Positions 36,701 to 44,089 of a DNA stretch of 64,000 bases are shown here, piece after piece. This stretch comes from Litsea cubeba (Eukaryota > Streptophyta > Magnoliopsida > Laurales > Lauraceae), in NCBI GenBank assembly GCA_012931725.1, contig CM022944.1, positions 31,811,641 through 31,875,640 on the forward strand, read 5' to 3'. Made by a program: the position numbers and the translations under genes. Position 1 is the stretch's first letter. The number at the start of each line of letters is the position of its first letter. Under the pieces are notes generated by a model. The model did not search any database, was not told the origin of the DNA, and saw only the letters and a program-made list of their open reading frames with translations.

Positions 36701-38598
36701 ACTATGTTACATGATAAGAATCAAGATTGACCTACAAAACATGAGTTTGTATGGACTTCTTGTCTAAGTGGGCACCAATGAAACTCAAGGGTGAGTTCTC
36801 TCCAATCCAGGGAGAAATAGTGCAGGCCAGGTCCATGACGAACCTTGAAAACAACCATGAACCAACCCAAGGGCACAAGAGGTTCAAATGCGTACTCAAG
36901 GAGGCGCTTCCTAAATTTACAGTCATCCATCATGCCCACATGAGGATGGGTCCCACTAGTTATTTTCTTAGGTTTGACTTGTTATTAGCAACCCCTTTTA
37001 ATATAGTTCTTTCTATTGTCTTTAAGACTAGAAATAATATACTTAAATATATAGGGAAAAAGAAGTTGTTTGATTAAAATAGGAAGTTTTGTTTGAAGGT
37101 ATCCAACATCCAAAGGAGTTTTTAACTTCGTATGGCTAATAGCCTATTTAAAGAGGCCATACTTGCATATCCATTTCCATTATCAGTATAAAAAAAATGG
37201 TTGGTTTTGCTGGGCCCCCTCTGTACTAATTGCATTTTTTTCTTTTCTAAATACTTTTCTCTCAAAAAAATAGAAAAAAAAAAAGTTAAAAGAGTTCACG
37301 TTATGGATAGTGTATTTTCTTTGATCTTGAGCTTGGATTCTCATATCTCCTTCAATCTTAGGCTTGGATTCAATCATCGAATTGAATCCAGTGGATTGAA
37401 ATAGCCAATAGCTACCCAGCGTACATTAATTGATACCAATTTATGAAGCTTTCTACAACCTAGTAGCAGTATTTCAACTTTATTAGCATTGGAAGCATAT
37501 ACATCATTAGCTGCATTATATTGTAGAGTATTATCAGCACTCATCAATCAAGGAGCAAGTTGAAAATCATCCAACTCAAAGTTTTGTTAACCTTTCCAAC
37601 TAATTGGTAAATGCGTAAGTAGCCAAAGTAACAGTTTCTAGTCTACAAAGAGCAGCAGAAGCTCACACCCATACAAGAGCTATTCATGGTTAAAAGAATG
37701 ATCATTGAATAATTAAAATTACAATTGCCATTCATCAATCAACCCCCCTGTAATAATTTGTAAGAAACAAAGATCAAAATCAAGTTATCCTACCACAGCT
37801 ACAACATATAATTTAAAAGCATATAACGAAGAAAGAGATGAACAGTCAATTTGTAACTCACCAAATTGGATAAGACGAAGCAAAATCTGACGAACAATTG
37901 CATGACTTTCCAGTCCCCATCTATCACAACAGAATCTGAATCCTTCCCATAGCGCTAGGCTTGATATCACCCCAAAGAGAGCCAATGGGATTTGGTACCT
38001 GTCACCAACAAAAACAACATAAACACTACCATCCGATAATCTCAACCATCCATTCATCCCCACCCCCCCACCCCCAACCCAAAGTAAGAGATAGATAGAG
38101 AGAGAGTAAGAGATAGATAGAGAGAGAGGTCACAGACAGCGAGCAGGCGAAGAAGACGAGAGCAAGCAGAGAATAGCAGCGAGCATAGCGTTTCACGTTC
38201 TCGTGGACCCTCATCCGTGCCTGCGATGGATCGGACGGCCAGGAATAAGAGGTGGGGTACCCCACGAATCCAACAGTCCAGGACGGCGTAGCTCCGGCGA
38301 AATCATCGGCCGTGAGCTTGGCGAAGGGGCTGATGGTGACGAGCGAGACGACGGTGGTGAGCACGGAGACGACGGAGCTGAAGATGCGGCCGAGGACGAG
38401 AGCGGGGCTTCTTCTGGTGTGCCTGTGAGGGTTTGAGGGGGAAGAAGGGGCGGTCGAGGAGGTGGGGATGGATGCTCGGGCGGTGGTCCTTTCGTCGAGG
38501 ATCTCGAGATAGCCCTTGTCTCGGAGCCATGACTCGAAGGCCGAGTCGGGGAGACTCAGCGACAGAGGGTTTGCCGAGAACACATGACTCGGAAGCAT
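6389..38598 (-). CDS. PRA1H: PRA1 family protein (PRA1 H-like), four exons, 31-kb intron 2
   Basis: Prenylated Rab acceptor family membrane protein, thought to help prenylated Rab GTPases reach endomembranes. Exons: 38598-38138, 37998-37862, 6645-6574, 6483-6389 (765 nt, 254 aa plus stop). Visible motifs: LSLPDSAFESWLRDKGYLEI (15-34) near the N-terminus, PFAKLTADDFAGATPSW (91-107), DPSQARMRVHENVKRYAR (123-140), and two hydrophobic pairs, ~143-171 and ~200-226, as in the four-helix PRA1 fold. The C-terminus has VMILHASLRKLTPPK and a basic tail. All introns are GT-AG: 139 bp, 31,216 bp and 90 bp. Phases match across every junction, and the order of conserved blocks equals the intact family protein. 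The start is the Met before PSHVFSANPLSL; the frame stays open upstream, but that part is not family-like. Whether the giant intron is spliced efficiently is unknown. Confidence 0.9.
6574..6645 (-). CDS. PRA1H: PRA1 gene exon 3 (second membrane pair)
   Basis: 72-nt exon with acceptor CTCCTTGCAG before 6645 and donor GTGATT from 6573. It encodes a hydrophobic stretch, ATAIILFSCNLQVALFWAVS and a few more residues. The first two bases complete the Ala codon begun by the last base of exon 2, 31 kb away. Confidence 0.9.
   Translation of the reverse strand, partial: QLQLYCSVAICRSRSFGLFLSAT
6780..7399. other. intron DNA, nothing recognised
   Basis: Short ORFs only; no domain, repeat pair or terminal structure recognised. 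Confidence 0.5.
7400..7990 (+). pseudogene. RNase H-like domain relic of a plant non-LTR element
   Basis: Two frames joined by a frameshift near 7690 give a plant RVT_3-type RNase H domain. Present are the lead-in PPPHGIKLNFDGT (first Asp), NANEAEMFVMLVGCRELLNL (Glu), VVIEGDSFSVI (Asp) and HREANDMADALAKEQ (Asp). All four acidic positions remain. This domain normally sits at the C-terminus of plant LINE ORF2 or in LINE-derived single-domain genes. No reverse transcriptase or poly(A) tail is attached. It lies in intron 2 of the PRA1 gene, antisense to it. Confidence 0.75.
8211..8966 (+). pseudogene. Ty3/gypsy gag relic (5' half of host element)
   Basis: The N-terminal frame ends at a TGA near 8650. 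It contains the plant gypsy gag pattern: VRLGFPKFSGEEPTSWIYWA, then HLEREVMHWQWWYKKTQ and a CVHFGSTEYEDEALSRI-like segment. Beyond the stop, other frames give FRPTNIGAAIRLVRM and RRLTQPEMQAWRE, the stretch that precedes the gag zinc knuckle. The coding text is interrupted at 8971 by an LTR and resumes at 13542 with KGLCYNNDENFGP, so the gag was split by insertion. Several stops and shifts make it inactive. No LTR of this host element was identified. Confidence 0.8.
8972..9365 (+). repeat. 5' LTR of nested element
   Basis: Matches 13146-13536 along its length, including GTCTTTGGGCCCAGCCCACC, a TATAAA-like TATATAAAGACATG near 9161 and a CTTGGTACCCC-like 3' part. Confidence 0.75.
9368..9380 (+). 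promoter_or_regulatory. primer-binding site (initiator tRNA-Met)
   Basis: TGGTATCAGAGCC directly after the 5' LTR is complementary to the 3' end of plant initiator tRNA-Met, the usual minus-strand primer. Confidence 0.8.
9412..9449. repeat. C-rich tract (17-C run)
   Basis: Runs of C ending in 17 consecutive C (9433-9449), just after the primer-binding site of the nested LTR element. Confidence 0.85.
10766..10808. repeat. (AAAAAAT)n short tandem repeat
   Basis: About five near-perfect copies of a 7-bp AT-rich unit inside the nested LTR element. Confidence 0.8.
13146..13536 (+). repeat. 3' LTR of nested element
   Basis: Diverged second copy of 8972-9365, preceded by a polypurine-like AAGACGGGGAGAA. 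Its last bases (CCCCATTAAAAATTA) differ from the left copy. Confidence 0.7.
14287..14656. mobile_element. hAT-type MITE in gypsy pol
   Basis: Begins TAGGGCTG and ends CAGCCCTA (inverted). It is flanked by perfect 8-bp repeats ATTGGTAA (14279-14286 and 14657-14664). The 370-bp interior is non-coding with CCGG-rich subterminal motifs at both ends. Eight-bp duplications plus TAGGG-type ends are typical of hAT superfamily MITEs. Confidence 0.88.
14791..15854 (+). repeat. 532-bp tandem duplication in gypsy RNase H region
   Basis: Two head-to-tail copies (14791-15322 and 15323-~15854) starting ATGAAAAGGAGATGATCGC, with high identity. Each includes the RNase H motif TDHKSLKHFLDQRV and the linker toward integrase. 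A 19-bp string, ACCAAAGGGTAGCTACCCT, lies at 14771, 14902 and 15434. The first copy abuts the point where the RT core is missing, suggesting a homology-driven rearrangement. Confidence 0.85.
16431..18003. other. intron DNA left of the LINE, unassigned
   Basis: No gene is recognised. 16440-16790 is rich in GTATCC/GATACG words with weak inverted symmetry, perhaps a decayed DNA element. The rest has no coding signal; it may be part of an old element disrupted by the LINE. Confidence 0.4.
18004..18016. repeat. LINE target-site duplication, 3' side
   Basis: AAAATCTCATCAT, identical to 24208-24220. The last T overlaps the T-run. A further copy of the same 13-mer lies at 24250-24262. Confidence 0.9.
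18198..21870 (-). pseudogene. LINE ORF2: endonuclease, reverse transcriptase, zf-RVT (broken)
   Basis: In sense order. An AP endonuclease (21870-~21180) starts MLSMKAIFWNVRGLG, with LLLQETKL, FVYGPT, IGGDWNITR and LSRLDRFLI; the final SDH-type motif is disrupted at a frameshift near 21175-21240. The reverse transcriptase has RPISLLGSIYKILAKVLASR, QGAFVQGRQILDG, DLEKAFDMVD (motif A, in a shifted frame), GLRQGDPLSAFLF and YADDTPLFFD (motif C). A C-terminal zf-RVT has CPLCLADEEMVDHLLLHC. Stops lie near 20840-20870, with frameshifts at ~20190 and ~19990. A 41-bp duplication at 18907-18988 breaks the link to zf-RVT. The normal product nicks target DNA and primes reverse transcription there. Confidence 0.9.
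18907..18988. repeat. 41-bp tandem duplication inside LINE ORF2
   Basis: Two head-to-tail copies starting TGATTGTTAGTGCTTATGTC. Because 41 is not a multiple of 3, the duplication shifts the ORF2 frame. Confidence 0.85.
21858..23964 (-). pseudogene. LINE ORF1: RRM-containing RNA-binding protein (broken)
   Basis: An ATG at 23964 opens a short frame (MERLRGRNLDLAG). After a frameshift an RRM fold follows at ~23895-23670, with RNP2-like FFVSNLPPAISKAELEAMF and RNP1 RGFGFVRF. Downstream, ~23470-23280 has a DUF4283-like block with WLHTHWGKSTARLRLLED. Then come low-complexity Ser/Pro-rich stretches and a basic region ending near the start of ORF2. Stops and a 36-C run (36 G on the plus strand) interrupt it. 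RRM-bearing ORF1 proteins are known in plant L1 elements, where they coat the LINE RNA. Confidence 0.75.
23157..23205. repeat. poly-G tract (36 G uninterrupted)
   Basis: G run from 23157 to 23192, then T, GGGGG, T and more G. It lies in LINE ORF1 (poly-C in the LINE sense, giving a Pro run). It could be real slippage expansion or a sequencing/assembly artefact. Confidence 0.9.
23995..24204 (-). promoter_or_regulatory. tRNA-like 5' head of the LINE (putative internal promoter)
   Basis: The first ~205 bp of the LINE, read on the minus strand, begin CCCCAAGGGGTAGGCCGAGT. They carry an A-box-like TAGGCCGAGTCGTCAGGAC, then a B-box-like GATATCGATCATCGG about 50 nt later. The whole block matches the stand-alone SINE at 51869-52078 through to GGGTTGGGAACC. 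Tyr/Leu/Ser-type tRNA A-box similarity suggests pol III transcription; that role is inferred. Confidence 0.75.
24208..24220. repeat. LINE target-site duplication, 5' side
   Basis: AAAATCTCATCAT, identical to the copy at 18004-18016. Confidence 0.9.
24221..25842. other. intron DNA between LINE and hAT element
   Basis: Mostly non-coding. Around 25255-25320 the minus strand reads a gypsy-like C-terminal text (LEEQVSLSGGE) followed by a purine-rich AAGTGGGGGAGAA. This hints at the 3' end of a decayed minus-strand LTR element, but no LTR pair could be shown. Confidence 0.35.
24709..24769. repeat. (AG)30 microsatellite
   Basis: Perfect AG run of about 61 bp within a purine-rich stretch of intron 2. 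Confidence 0.95.
25843..27420. mobile_element. non-autonomous hAT-type element (1,578 bp)
   Basis: Ends CATAGTTGTCAAGTT and AACTTGACAACTATG form 15-bp perfect terminal inverted repeats. They are flanked by perfect 8-bp duplications CTAAGAAG (25835-25842 and 27421-27428). Subterminal regions are rich in TTCGGGCGAA/CCGAAACG words. No transposase is seen. The centre (about 26040-26500) is GC-richer than the arms, with a 105-codon frame at 26174-26491 after a TATAAA-like CTATAAATCC. The right part has a direct repeat (TTTGATGCTCAGTTTACTTT) at about 26849 and 26931. Confidence 0.88.
26174..26491 (+). other. 105-codon ORF inside the hAT element, unknown
   Basis: The frame begins MPLLSKWSSSTSCPFSYFG, with a TATA-like CTATAAATCC ~15 bp upstream. 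A second frame over the same DNA is also open for 79 codons. No family is recognised. It may be part of a captured host sequence (Pack-type cargo) or chance. Confidence 0.2.
27690..28060. repeat. imperfect fold-back (large inverted repeat)
   Basis: Centred at ~27900 on TTTCTTAAGGCTTAAGAAA (palindromic except the central base). Arms include GGTTTACAAGTTA / TAACTTGTAAACC. Further out, GGACGTAGGCACATTACCG (minus strand, ~27790) mirrors AGACGTAGGCATATCGCCG (plus strand, ~28005), each followed by AATCTTGC-GTG. The outer words resemble plant copia LTR R/U5 text, so it could be two opposed LTR fragments. Confidence 0.6.
28413..28600 (+). repeat. local tandem duplication next to the copia element
   Basis: GCAACCACGATCAGATCCCG to CTCTCGTCAACTACTTGC occurs twice (~28425-28500 and ~28530-28598). 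A small insertion in the first copy separates otherwise identical text. The second copy ends just before the copia insertion site. Confidence 0.85.
28615..28911 (+). repeat. copia 5' LTR
   Basis: 297 bp, TG...CA. Contains an internal direct repeat (CTGTAATCTTGTAATTAGAT twice), a TATA-like TTATATAAGG near 28817, and a conserved 3' end TCTGGATAATCTCACA. Confidence 0.92.
28912..28925 (+). promoter_or_regulatory. primer-binding site (initiator tRNA-Met)
   Basis: TGGTATCAGAGCCC immediately after the 5' LTR. Confidence 0.9.
29451..33655 (+). pseudogene. copia gag-pol polyprotein, inactivated
   Basis: Starts MSSNRTILGITSKLDGTNYP at 29451. An extra A in an A-run near 29550 shifts the frame. The gag zinc knuckle reads CNYCKKKGHWKWDR, lacking its last Cys. 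The protease motif reads FYSGAS where FDSGAS is expected, so the catalytic Asp is Tyr. Integrase has the LWHSRLGHLS..CFGCHFGK zinc part and HSDVWGP, then a frameshift and a stop near 31180-31200, then FRSDSGGEY and NGVAERKHRH. RT has DYEETFAPVAKM and YVDDMIITG, split by a TGA near 32399. RNase H has SDWAGDVNDRRSTTGFS and STEAEYRA, with a TGA at ~33437. The final stop is at 33653. Two protein-level active-site losses plus four reading breaks make it non-functional. Confidence 0.92.
33651..33947 (+). repeat. copia 3' LTR
   Basis: 297 bp, matching the 5' LTR except at about five positions. The first 13 bases also occur just upstream (33632-33644), after a GAGAGGGAT purine stretch, giving a duplicated LTR edge. 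Confidence 0.92.
33953..35914. other. intron DNA, nothing recognised
   Basis: Short ORFs without a family. A CCAGGTCAGG(C)TGACCTAC-like inverted motif near 34115-34140 is the only structure noted. Confidence 0.5.
35923..36264. mobile_element. hAT-type MITE (342 bp)
   Basis: Perfect 8-bp duplications CTTGAGAC at 35915-35922 and 36265-36272. Ends CATGGTTCGTAGTGGCCGC and, inverted, CAAGGATCAAAATAGCGGTT are imperfect inverted repeats. The interior has repeated ATAGCGG/CCGCTA words on both strands and no ORF of note. Confidence 0.82.
36273..37861. other. intron DNA next to PRA1 exon 2
   Basis: No gene or element is recognised. A minus-strand stretch near 36610-36640 reads ASTAVFIPLN, superficially like PRA1 exon 3, but it has no acceptor and runs into a stop. 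Confidence 0.5.
37862..37998 (-). CDS. PRA1H: PRA1 gene exon 2
   Basis: 137-nt exon. Acceptor TTGGTGACAG before 37998, donor GTGAGT from 37861. Encodes YQIPLALFGVISSLALWEGF, then FRFCCDRWGLE and IVRQILLRLIQF (residues 155-199): the end of the first membrane pair and the conserved cytosolic loop. Confidence 0.92.
38138..38598 (-). CDS. PRA1H: PRA1 gene exon 1 (start codon)
   Basis: 461 nt from ATG 38598. Encodes residues 1-153 and two bases of Leu154, with donor GTCTGT from 38137. The 139-bp intron 1 contains GA/GATA-rich simple repeats. The frame is open for 54 more codons upstream, but the family-like sequence begins only at this Met. Confidence 0.9.
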
Positions 38599-39000
38599 TT
38601 GGTGATGGTGGGTTGAATGGGAAGTGTGTGTGGGGGTGGGTTTGTTTCTCTCTGACCCTTGTTTTTGGCTTGATTTCTTTGTCATGGGCTCTGCTGGGGT
38701 TTGGTTGGGAAGGGTGCACACGTGTGTCACATGGTTGACCCAACTCTCATTTTTGGACATATTTCACATCATCATCTTCATCATTTGATTACAATGATAT
38801 CTTTGGTGGGGAAAAATGAGTCTCTAGAAACTAGAAATAGAGAGATATGTTCTTTGGAGGGGAGCATGTAGGGATATCCAATTATTCAAAATTATTGTTT
38901 TTACCTTCTTCCACCAAGAAGCTTTGAGTATAGTTCAGCTATGGTCACCATTGCCATTGCCAATATAAATATACTGATTTGACTATTTTTGTAGGGAATG
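38599..39000 (-). promoter_or_regulatory. 5' leader and promoter region of the PRA1 gene
   Basis: Upstream of the start codon is a C/T- and CA-rich leader (minus strand), then AT-rich DNA. No TATA box was fixed. Role inferred from position. Confidence 0.35.
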
Positions 39001-39394
39001 ACTGCGCGGCGCTGCGGAAAATTAATTTTTTATAAAAAAATTTTTGATGTTTTTACACGTTGCTCGAATTAGTGCCATGGAAATAGCACCACACAAACAG
39101 GGTCCGTTAGACCCCGTTTGGTTTTTTTTTTCAATATGAAACGAGTGACGCTAGCATCGCTCAGTGTGAAAATTAGTGTCACTTTTCGGCTTTTTTAAAA
39201 CCTCAATTCCCTTTCCTTTTTCCCTTCCTTTCTCTCCTCTTCCTTCCTCTACCACAGTACGTCGGCACCGCTGCTCCTTTTGCATTCTTACTTCCCCACT
39301 TTACATCAACCTTGCTCCGATATCATACATCACCTCTAAGGTATGGGGCGTTGAAACCATTTGCATATCTCAAATATGAAATTTCATTTGTTTT

Positions 39395-39850
39395 CATTTA
39401 GAGTTTTTCTTTAAGAACGATAATGGTAGTTTGGTTTTGAAGGATTTTCACTTATTTTGGGACATGCACATTCGATTCATCGATGCTTGTTTGGTGATTG
39501 ATTAAAATCCAGAAGTTGGTTTACCGTTTGCACATTTGTGGGTTTACCGTTTGGGGTTTTTCTCAAAGAAAGAAACGGCCACAATGGTTTTAGTTTGGCT
39601 TTCACTTGTTTTAGGGCATACACATTCGATTCATTGATGCTTGTTTGGTGATTGATTAAAATCCAGAAGTGGGTTTACCGTTTGCACATTTGTGAGTTAT
39701 CTCAAATACAATGTCTGGATGGGGTTCTTCTCAAAGAACGAAACACCCACAATGGTTTTTGTTCACTTGTTTTGAGACATGCACATTGGATTCATTGATG
39801 CTTGTTTGGTGACTAATTAAAATCTGGAAGTGGCTTTACAAACATGCATT
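39395..39850 (+). repeat. three tandem copies of a ~155-160-bp unit
   Basis: TTCGATTCATCGATGCTTGT-type text recurs at 39471, 39625 and 39786. Each copy is followed by TTTGGTGATTGATTAAAATC-like text and preceded by GGACATGCACA-like DNA. The copies differ moderately. It lies in the left part of the presumed Mutator-like element. Confidence 0.8.
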
Positions 39851-40311
39851 TTCTTCTTCTTTGTTATATTATTGTCTGACATCGTTTTTCTCTTTGATGT
39901 TTTGATATTTGATATTTCTCCCTCTTCATTCTTGCATTTTTTGTGTGCAATTTTTTATGTACATTTGTTATTGTTTCTCTTTGTTTTTGTACAACTAAAA
40001 GCTAAAATGTTAACCATATGATATTGTTGCCTCGTGGTTATCTTTTCTCTCATTGAACATCTATAATATCCATGCAACTGGTGATGTTAAAAACAGGCGT
40101 CATTGCTCCAGGGTTAGTTGAATGAGTATTACTCACCCAATCCCTTGTTCATATTTTCATTATATTGGAAGATGCTATCCTACATTACCAGAGAAGCATT
40201 CAAGTTAAGACAAACTTAGCATTGGTTTTCTTTGGTTAAGACATCCTTAGCATAGGTTTATTTTTGGGAAACCTTTCACTCTAGCATATAGAGTAGTAGA
40301 TATTATTTATG

Positions 40312-40584
40312 CTATGATTTTATAAGCAGCAAATTAAGTTCCATTAGAAAGGATTTAAACATATTAGTATCTGTACTTGAACTTGAGTTGATCAGATCTT
40401 CAAGATGGTAGATATGTTCTTCTTGGATATGACTACAGACCTTCTTATTTTTTGAGTTGAGAGGGGCTAAAAGAGACCAATTGACCGTACTTATAACAGT
40501 AAGAACTCCCCTTCCTCTAGCAAGAATGCAAAGCTTAATCAAAGCTGGAAAACCCAATATATATCCCATTGTTTTCAATGCCAT
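40312..40584 (-). other. 90-codon ORF, unknown
   Basis: The frame reads MALKTMGYILGFPALIKLC and continues with hydrophobic and Ser-rich text. No family is recognised. It lies in the left half of the presumed MULE and could be captured host sequence or chance. Confidence 0.2.
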
Positions 40585-41050
40585 GAATGCATGAATGCAT
40601 GTTTTGGTTGCTCATCTAATCTTCCACATTCTCTATATAGATATGACCAAAATCCTTCTATTGATTATGGAAAACAAGCTTGTTAGTATCATAGCCAAAT
40701 ATACACTTCCTTGGGTTGTCAATTCTATGTCAAGTCCAAGACCTTGCCTTTAGAGGTCTCTACAATGAAGATGAAGTTCAAAACGAGTGATATGCAGTGG
40801 GTGTTTGCTTGTAAATGTTTCGATTTCTATCTAGTACTTGATGTTTGTTATGGATGGTGCTACAATGTGTAGTAGGTGTTTGCTTTATGTGTGTTATTAT
40901 AGTAGAGCAAAAAGGTTTATGGAACAAACAAGATGAATGTGGGGAAAAAAACTCTAGGCATGTTTGAACACAATTGGGAAATGGTAAGTGGTGAATTTAT
41001 GCAGGGATACAAGGTAACAATGCCACAAAATGGGATAGGAGAATTATTTC

Positions 41051-44000
41051 TGTCACGTCCTCCGAACCCGATTAAAGAATAACCGGATCTAGAGAGTGAA
41101 TTTTAGGACTAATTAAAAATTTTATCCTTTGGGCCCATGGATCGTAAGTCCGCGGTGAGGATATAATATTTCAAGCCTCATGTAATACAATAAACATTGA
41201 GTTCATAGAACTCTAGGCATATGGAATATCAAGCAATGAATAATAATTCTCATTGAATATTTAAGTTACTAGAAGATATGAATAAAAACTAATCAAGAAG
41301 TTAAGATAATTTATTACATTGGCCTACCCCATAAACAAGGCCAATAAAATAAACCAAATCAATGTAAGAAAGGTCCAACGAGAGAAAAAGTAAATAAAAG
41401 AATATATTTAGTGAATCCCAATGTATCTCTCTCGTGCCAGGAAGTGATGACACTACTCTACGTCATTGGCACGCCACTCCCGTGCCTCCTCTGCTGGTTG
41501 GAGATCCTCTGGGATCTCCTCACTGGCCTGCTCCTCATAGTAGCAGTAACCACCTGAGGTGTCTGCACACCAAGGAACAGAGTCAACGACATGTTGAGCA
41601 ATAGATAAACAAAGCATAATAAACATGACATGCATCAAGTATAGAGTAATGACAAGTACAAGATCATATGAATACAAGGAATGCGACACTAGGCATAAAG
41701 CAAGCGTAATATATAGAAACAATAACAAAAATCCTAGCAACCATCTAACAATAACCACTATCCATTCAATGCAAAACAAGAACAAGAGGGAGACTCCGAG
41801 GATGTCCAAAGTCACCTCCCGGGGTACCAGTAACAATCCAAGCAAGACTACTGATACCAAAGTCCGGCTCCAGTAGGATCCTAACTCCCGGTCCTGGGAA
41901 TAGCAGCTCGATCCAAGCCCGCTCCCAACTATTCAACACCATAGACGCTGTCTAAAGCCAACTGCCCACCCCTACAACCGAATAACCGGTTCGTCATTAA
42001 ACCCCAAACTACAGATGGCCATGATATGCAAATAATAACAAAGTGGTTTTGACAGAAGGACGACAAGACAAGAAAGTCTGGCTAGTTCCATGTACAAGAC
42101 AAGATCATAGGGATTATCTTATTCAAGACAATACAAGACAAGTGAAACACGTGATAATCCCTTTCATGTTAGCCAGTCATGTTCATCAATACAAGACACA
42201 GGTTCCTAAGATACACTCTAAGTCAGGTCTAAGTCCCAAATTCTAAAAGAATTTATGTTTCATATATAATTAAGTATTTTATGCCAAGAGAGTGTACAAG
42301 GAATGGTAACAACGGATACAATTTACAAGTCAAGGAGATATTACTATCCAATCCTAGGTACGTGGTGTCATCCCTGTACCCCACATGTTCTAACAGAGTA
42401 CGTATGAAAATTGAACCAATGATGCTTCTAGAGAAATCTCTTGGTGTACAATCATGTAAAGCATCATTCAATTCAACTCCATATGTATTCGGTTACACCA
42501 CGCATAATACACGAATACGTAGACAACCCATCGAAGAACACCAAGCCATGTGCTTTGATTTTAATCCCCATTAATAGTCAAGTGAGAGTAAGTTTATGGT
42601 TTCCACCTCTAAGGCCTAAACCTAAGTTAAACAGTCTTATTTCCAATAAAACATGAGCTGGATCAATAATCCAAGTATTTACATCACTTTTTGACCTTCG
42701 ATTGTGATGAAACTAAAACCATTGGATTCTACGTTTCAAGGGCTTTTCCAACGATATATTATACATAAAAATCCAACGAGCGGATTGAAAGTTACAGGTC
42801 TTTGAAGTTTCCAAGTGCTGTCAGAAAATTACCCTCCGATCGATCGGACGTACTGTGCGATTAATCGGACCTGAACAGCATCCAGTTAGTGCACAGTCCG
42901 ATCGATCGAACGTACTGTGCAATCGATCGGCACTGTATACCTCTCAGTTAATACACAATATGATCGATCGGACGTACTGTGCGATCGATCGGACCTGTGG
43001 ACCTGTAGCCCGAAAATGGGTTTTCTGCCCCTTTTTCCTCCTGCCAAACCATGGCAAACCTGTAAAAAATGAGCCTCCATGCTCCCCATTCATTCCATAC
43101 ATCGTTGACATCATTTTTAACAATTTAAAACATAAAGGGCTACCAATTTAACAATTAATCTCATTCATTCCATAAACCTAACCTAACATTAAAAATCCCC
43201 AAATCAATATCAGAACAGGCTTGGAATTAAGGGAAATCTAACAAGAAATCATTGCAATTAATAAAGGAACATACACACATGCTAAATTATACTTTGCAAA
43301 TCTACTTGCCTCAACCAAGAAGAAGATAGAATTTGGGTCAAACTCGAGGAGAAGTCTTTCTACCGCAAGATCCACAATCTAACCCAACCAAACATAACCT
43401 AAAACACCAAGGAGAAGAAAAGAGAGGAAAAGATCTATATCAAACCTAAATCTAATCAAAAGAAAAGATAACAAAAAGATGAGATTGTGAGAAGTCTTAC
43501 CAAATTGGTACCGGAAGGAATATAAGATCGAGAAGATGAAGTCTAGCGGGTCCGATCTTCAAGAATGACCTTCTGGGCTAGGGTTCTTGGCTTGAGAAGA
43601 GAAGTGGAAGAAGAAAGGGCTACGGTTGTTTTTTTGTTGCAAATATTAAGAATGGAATTAGGGTTAATACATGTTTAAGAAGAAGATAAAGGAAAAAAGA
43701 CTGAATTGCCCTTTAAGTGGGTCCGGTAAAAGAATGGACCACTTGAAGGGTTTCTAATCGTCGAGTTGCGACGAGTCAAGAGATAAAAATGATCAGAACG
43801 ACGAGACATTTCCAACGAACCCAAAATCACGGCGTTTGGAATATTTCGGAGAAAAACACTCAATTTTCCCTAAATTGCAACTACCCACTGCTATGATCAA
43901 ACAAACTCGGAATCAAACGAAACTTTGCAGATACTAATCTAATGCTAAAAGAAACTCGTTCAAGATCTAAACCCACTTAAATATCTAAAATACAATTAAA

Positions 44001-44076
44001 TAAAATAATTAATAATAAATGGGTCAACGGGCCGGGTTTTGGGCCCAACTGACCCAATAAGGTCACGGACCTTACA
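41051..44076. mobile_element. solo LTR, 3,026 bp
   Basis: Starts TGTCACGTCCTCCGAACCCG and ends GGTCACGGACCTTACA, with the TG...CA ends of an LTR. Identical 5-bp flanks ATTTC lie at 41046-41050 and 44077-44081. No gag-pol or second LTR is present. LTRs of ~3 kb occur in some plant Ty3/gypsy groups. It contains a 62-bp tandem array (42837-43000) and a 135-codon antisense frame (41453-41860) of unknown meaning. A solo LTR arises by recombination between the two LTRs of an element. Confidence 0.8.
42837..43000. repeat. three 62-bp repeats with CGATCGATCG palindromes
   Basis: Units begin at 42837, 42899 and ~42961. Each has GATCGATCGRACGTACTGTG, a second (C)GATCGATCGG-like palindrome and a CTG(T/A)-rich spacer. 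Inside the solo LTR. Confidence 0.88.
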
Positions 44077-44089
44077 ATTTCTCTAGGAT

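Larger units (their letters stand above)
6646..37861 (-). other. giant intron 2 of the PRA1 gene (31,216 bp)
   Basis: Donor GTGAGT at 37861 and acceptor TTGCAG ending at 6646. It contains, nested or in series: an RNase H relic, a Ty3/gypsy relic with an LTR element inside, hAT elements at 14287, 25843 and 35923, a 6.2-kb LINE in sense orientation, a Ty1/copia element in antisense orientation, and simple repeats. The element-free remainder shows no additional gene. Confidence 0.85.

Noticed and set aside
38599..38760. Upstream Met at 38760 as the PRA1 start
   Set aside because: The extra 54 residues are low-complexity and not family-like. The protein text typical of the family starts at 38598.
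41453..41860. 135-codon minus ORF in the solo LTR as a gene
   Set aside because: It lies wholly within an LTR and starts with hydrophobic low-complexity text; no domain was recognised.
42837..43000. Regular repeats with spacers as a CRISPR array
   Set aside because: There are only three units, the spacers are related to each other, and the setting is a plant LTR.
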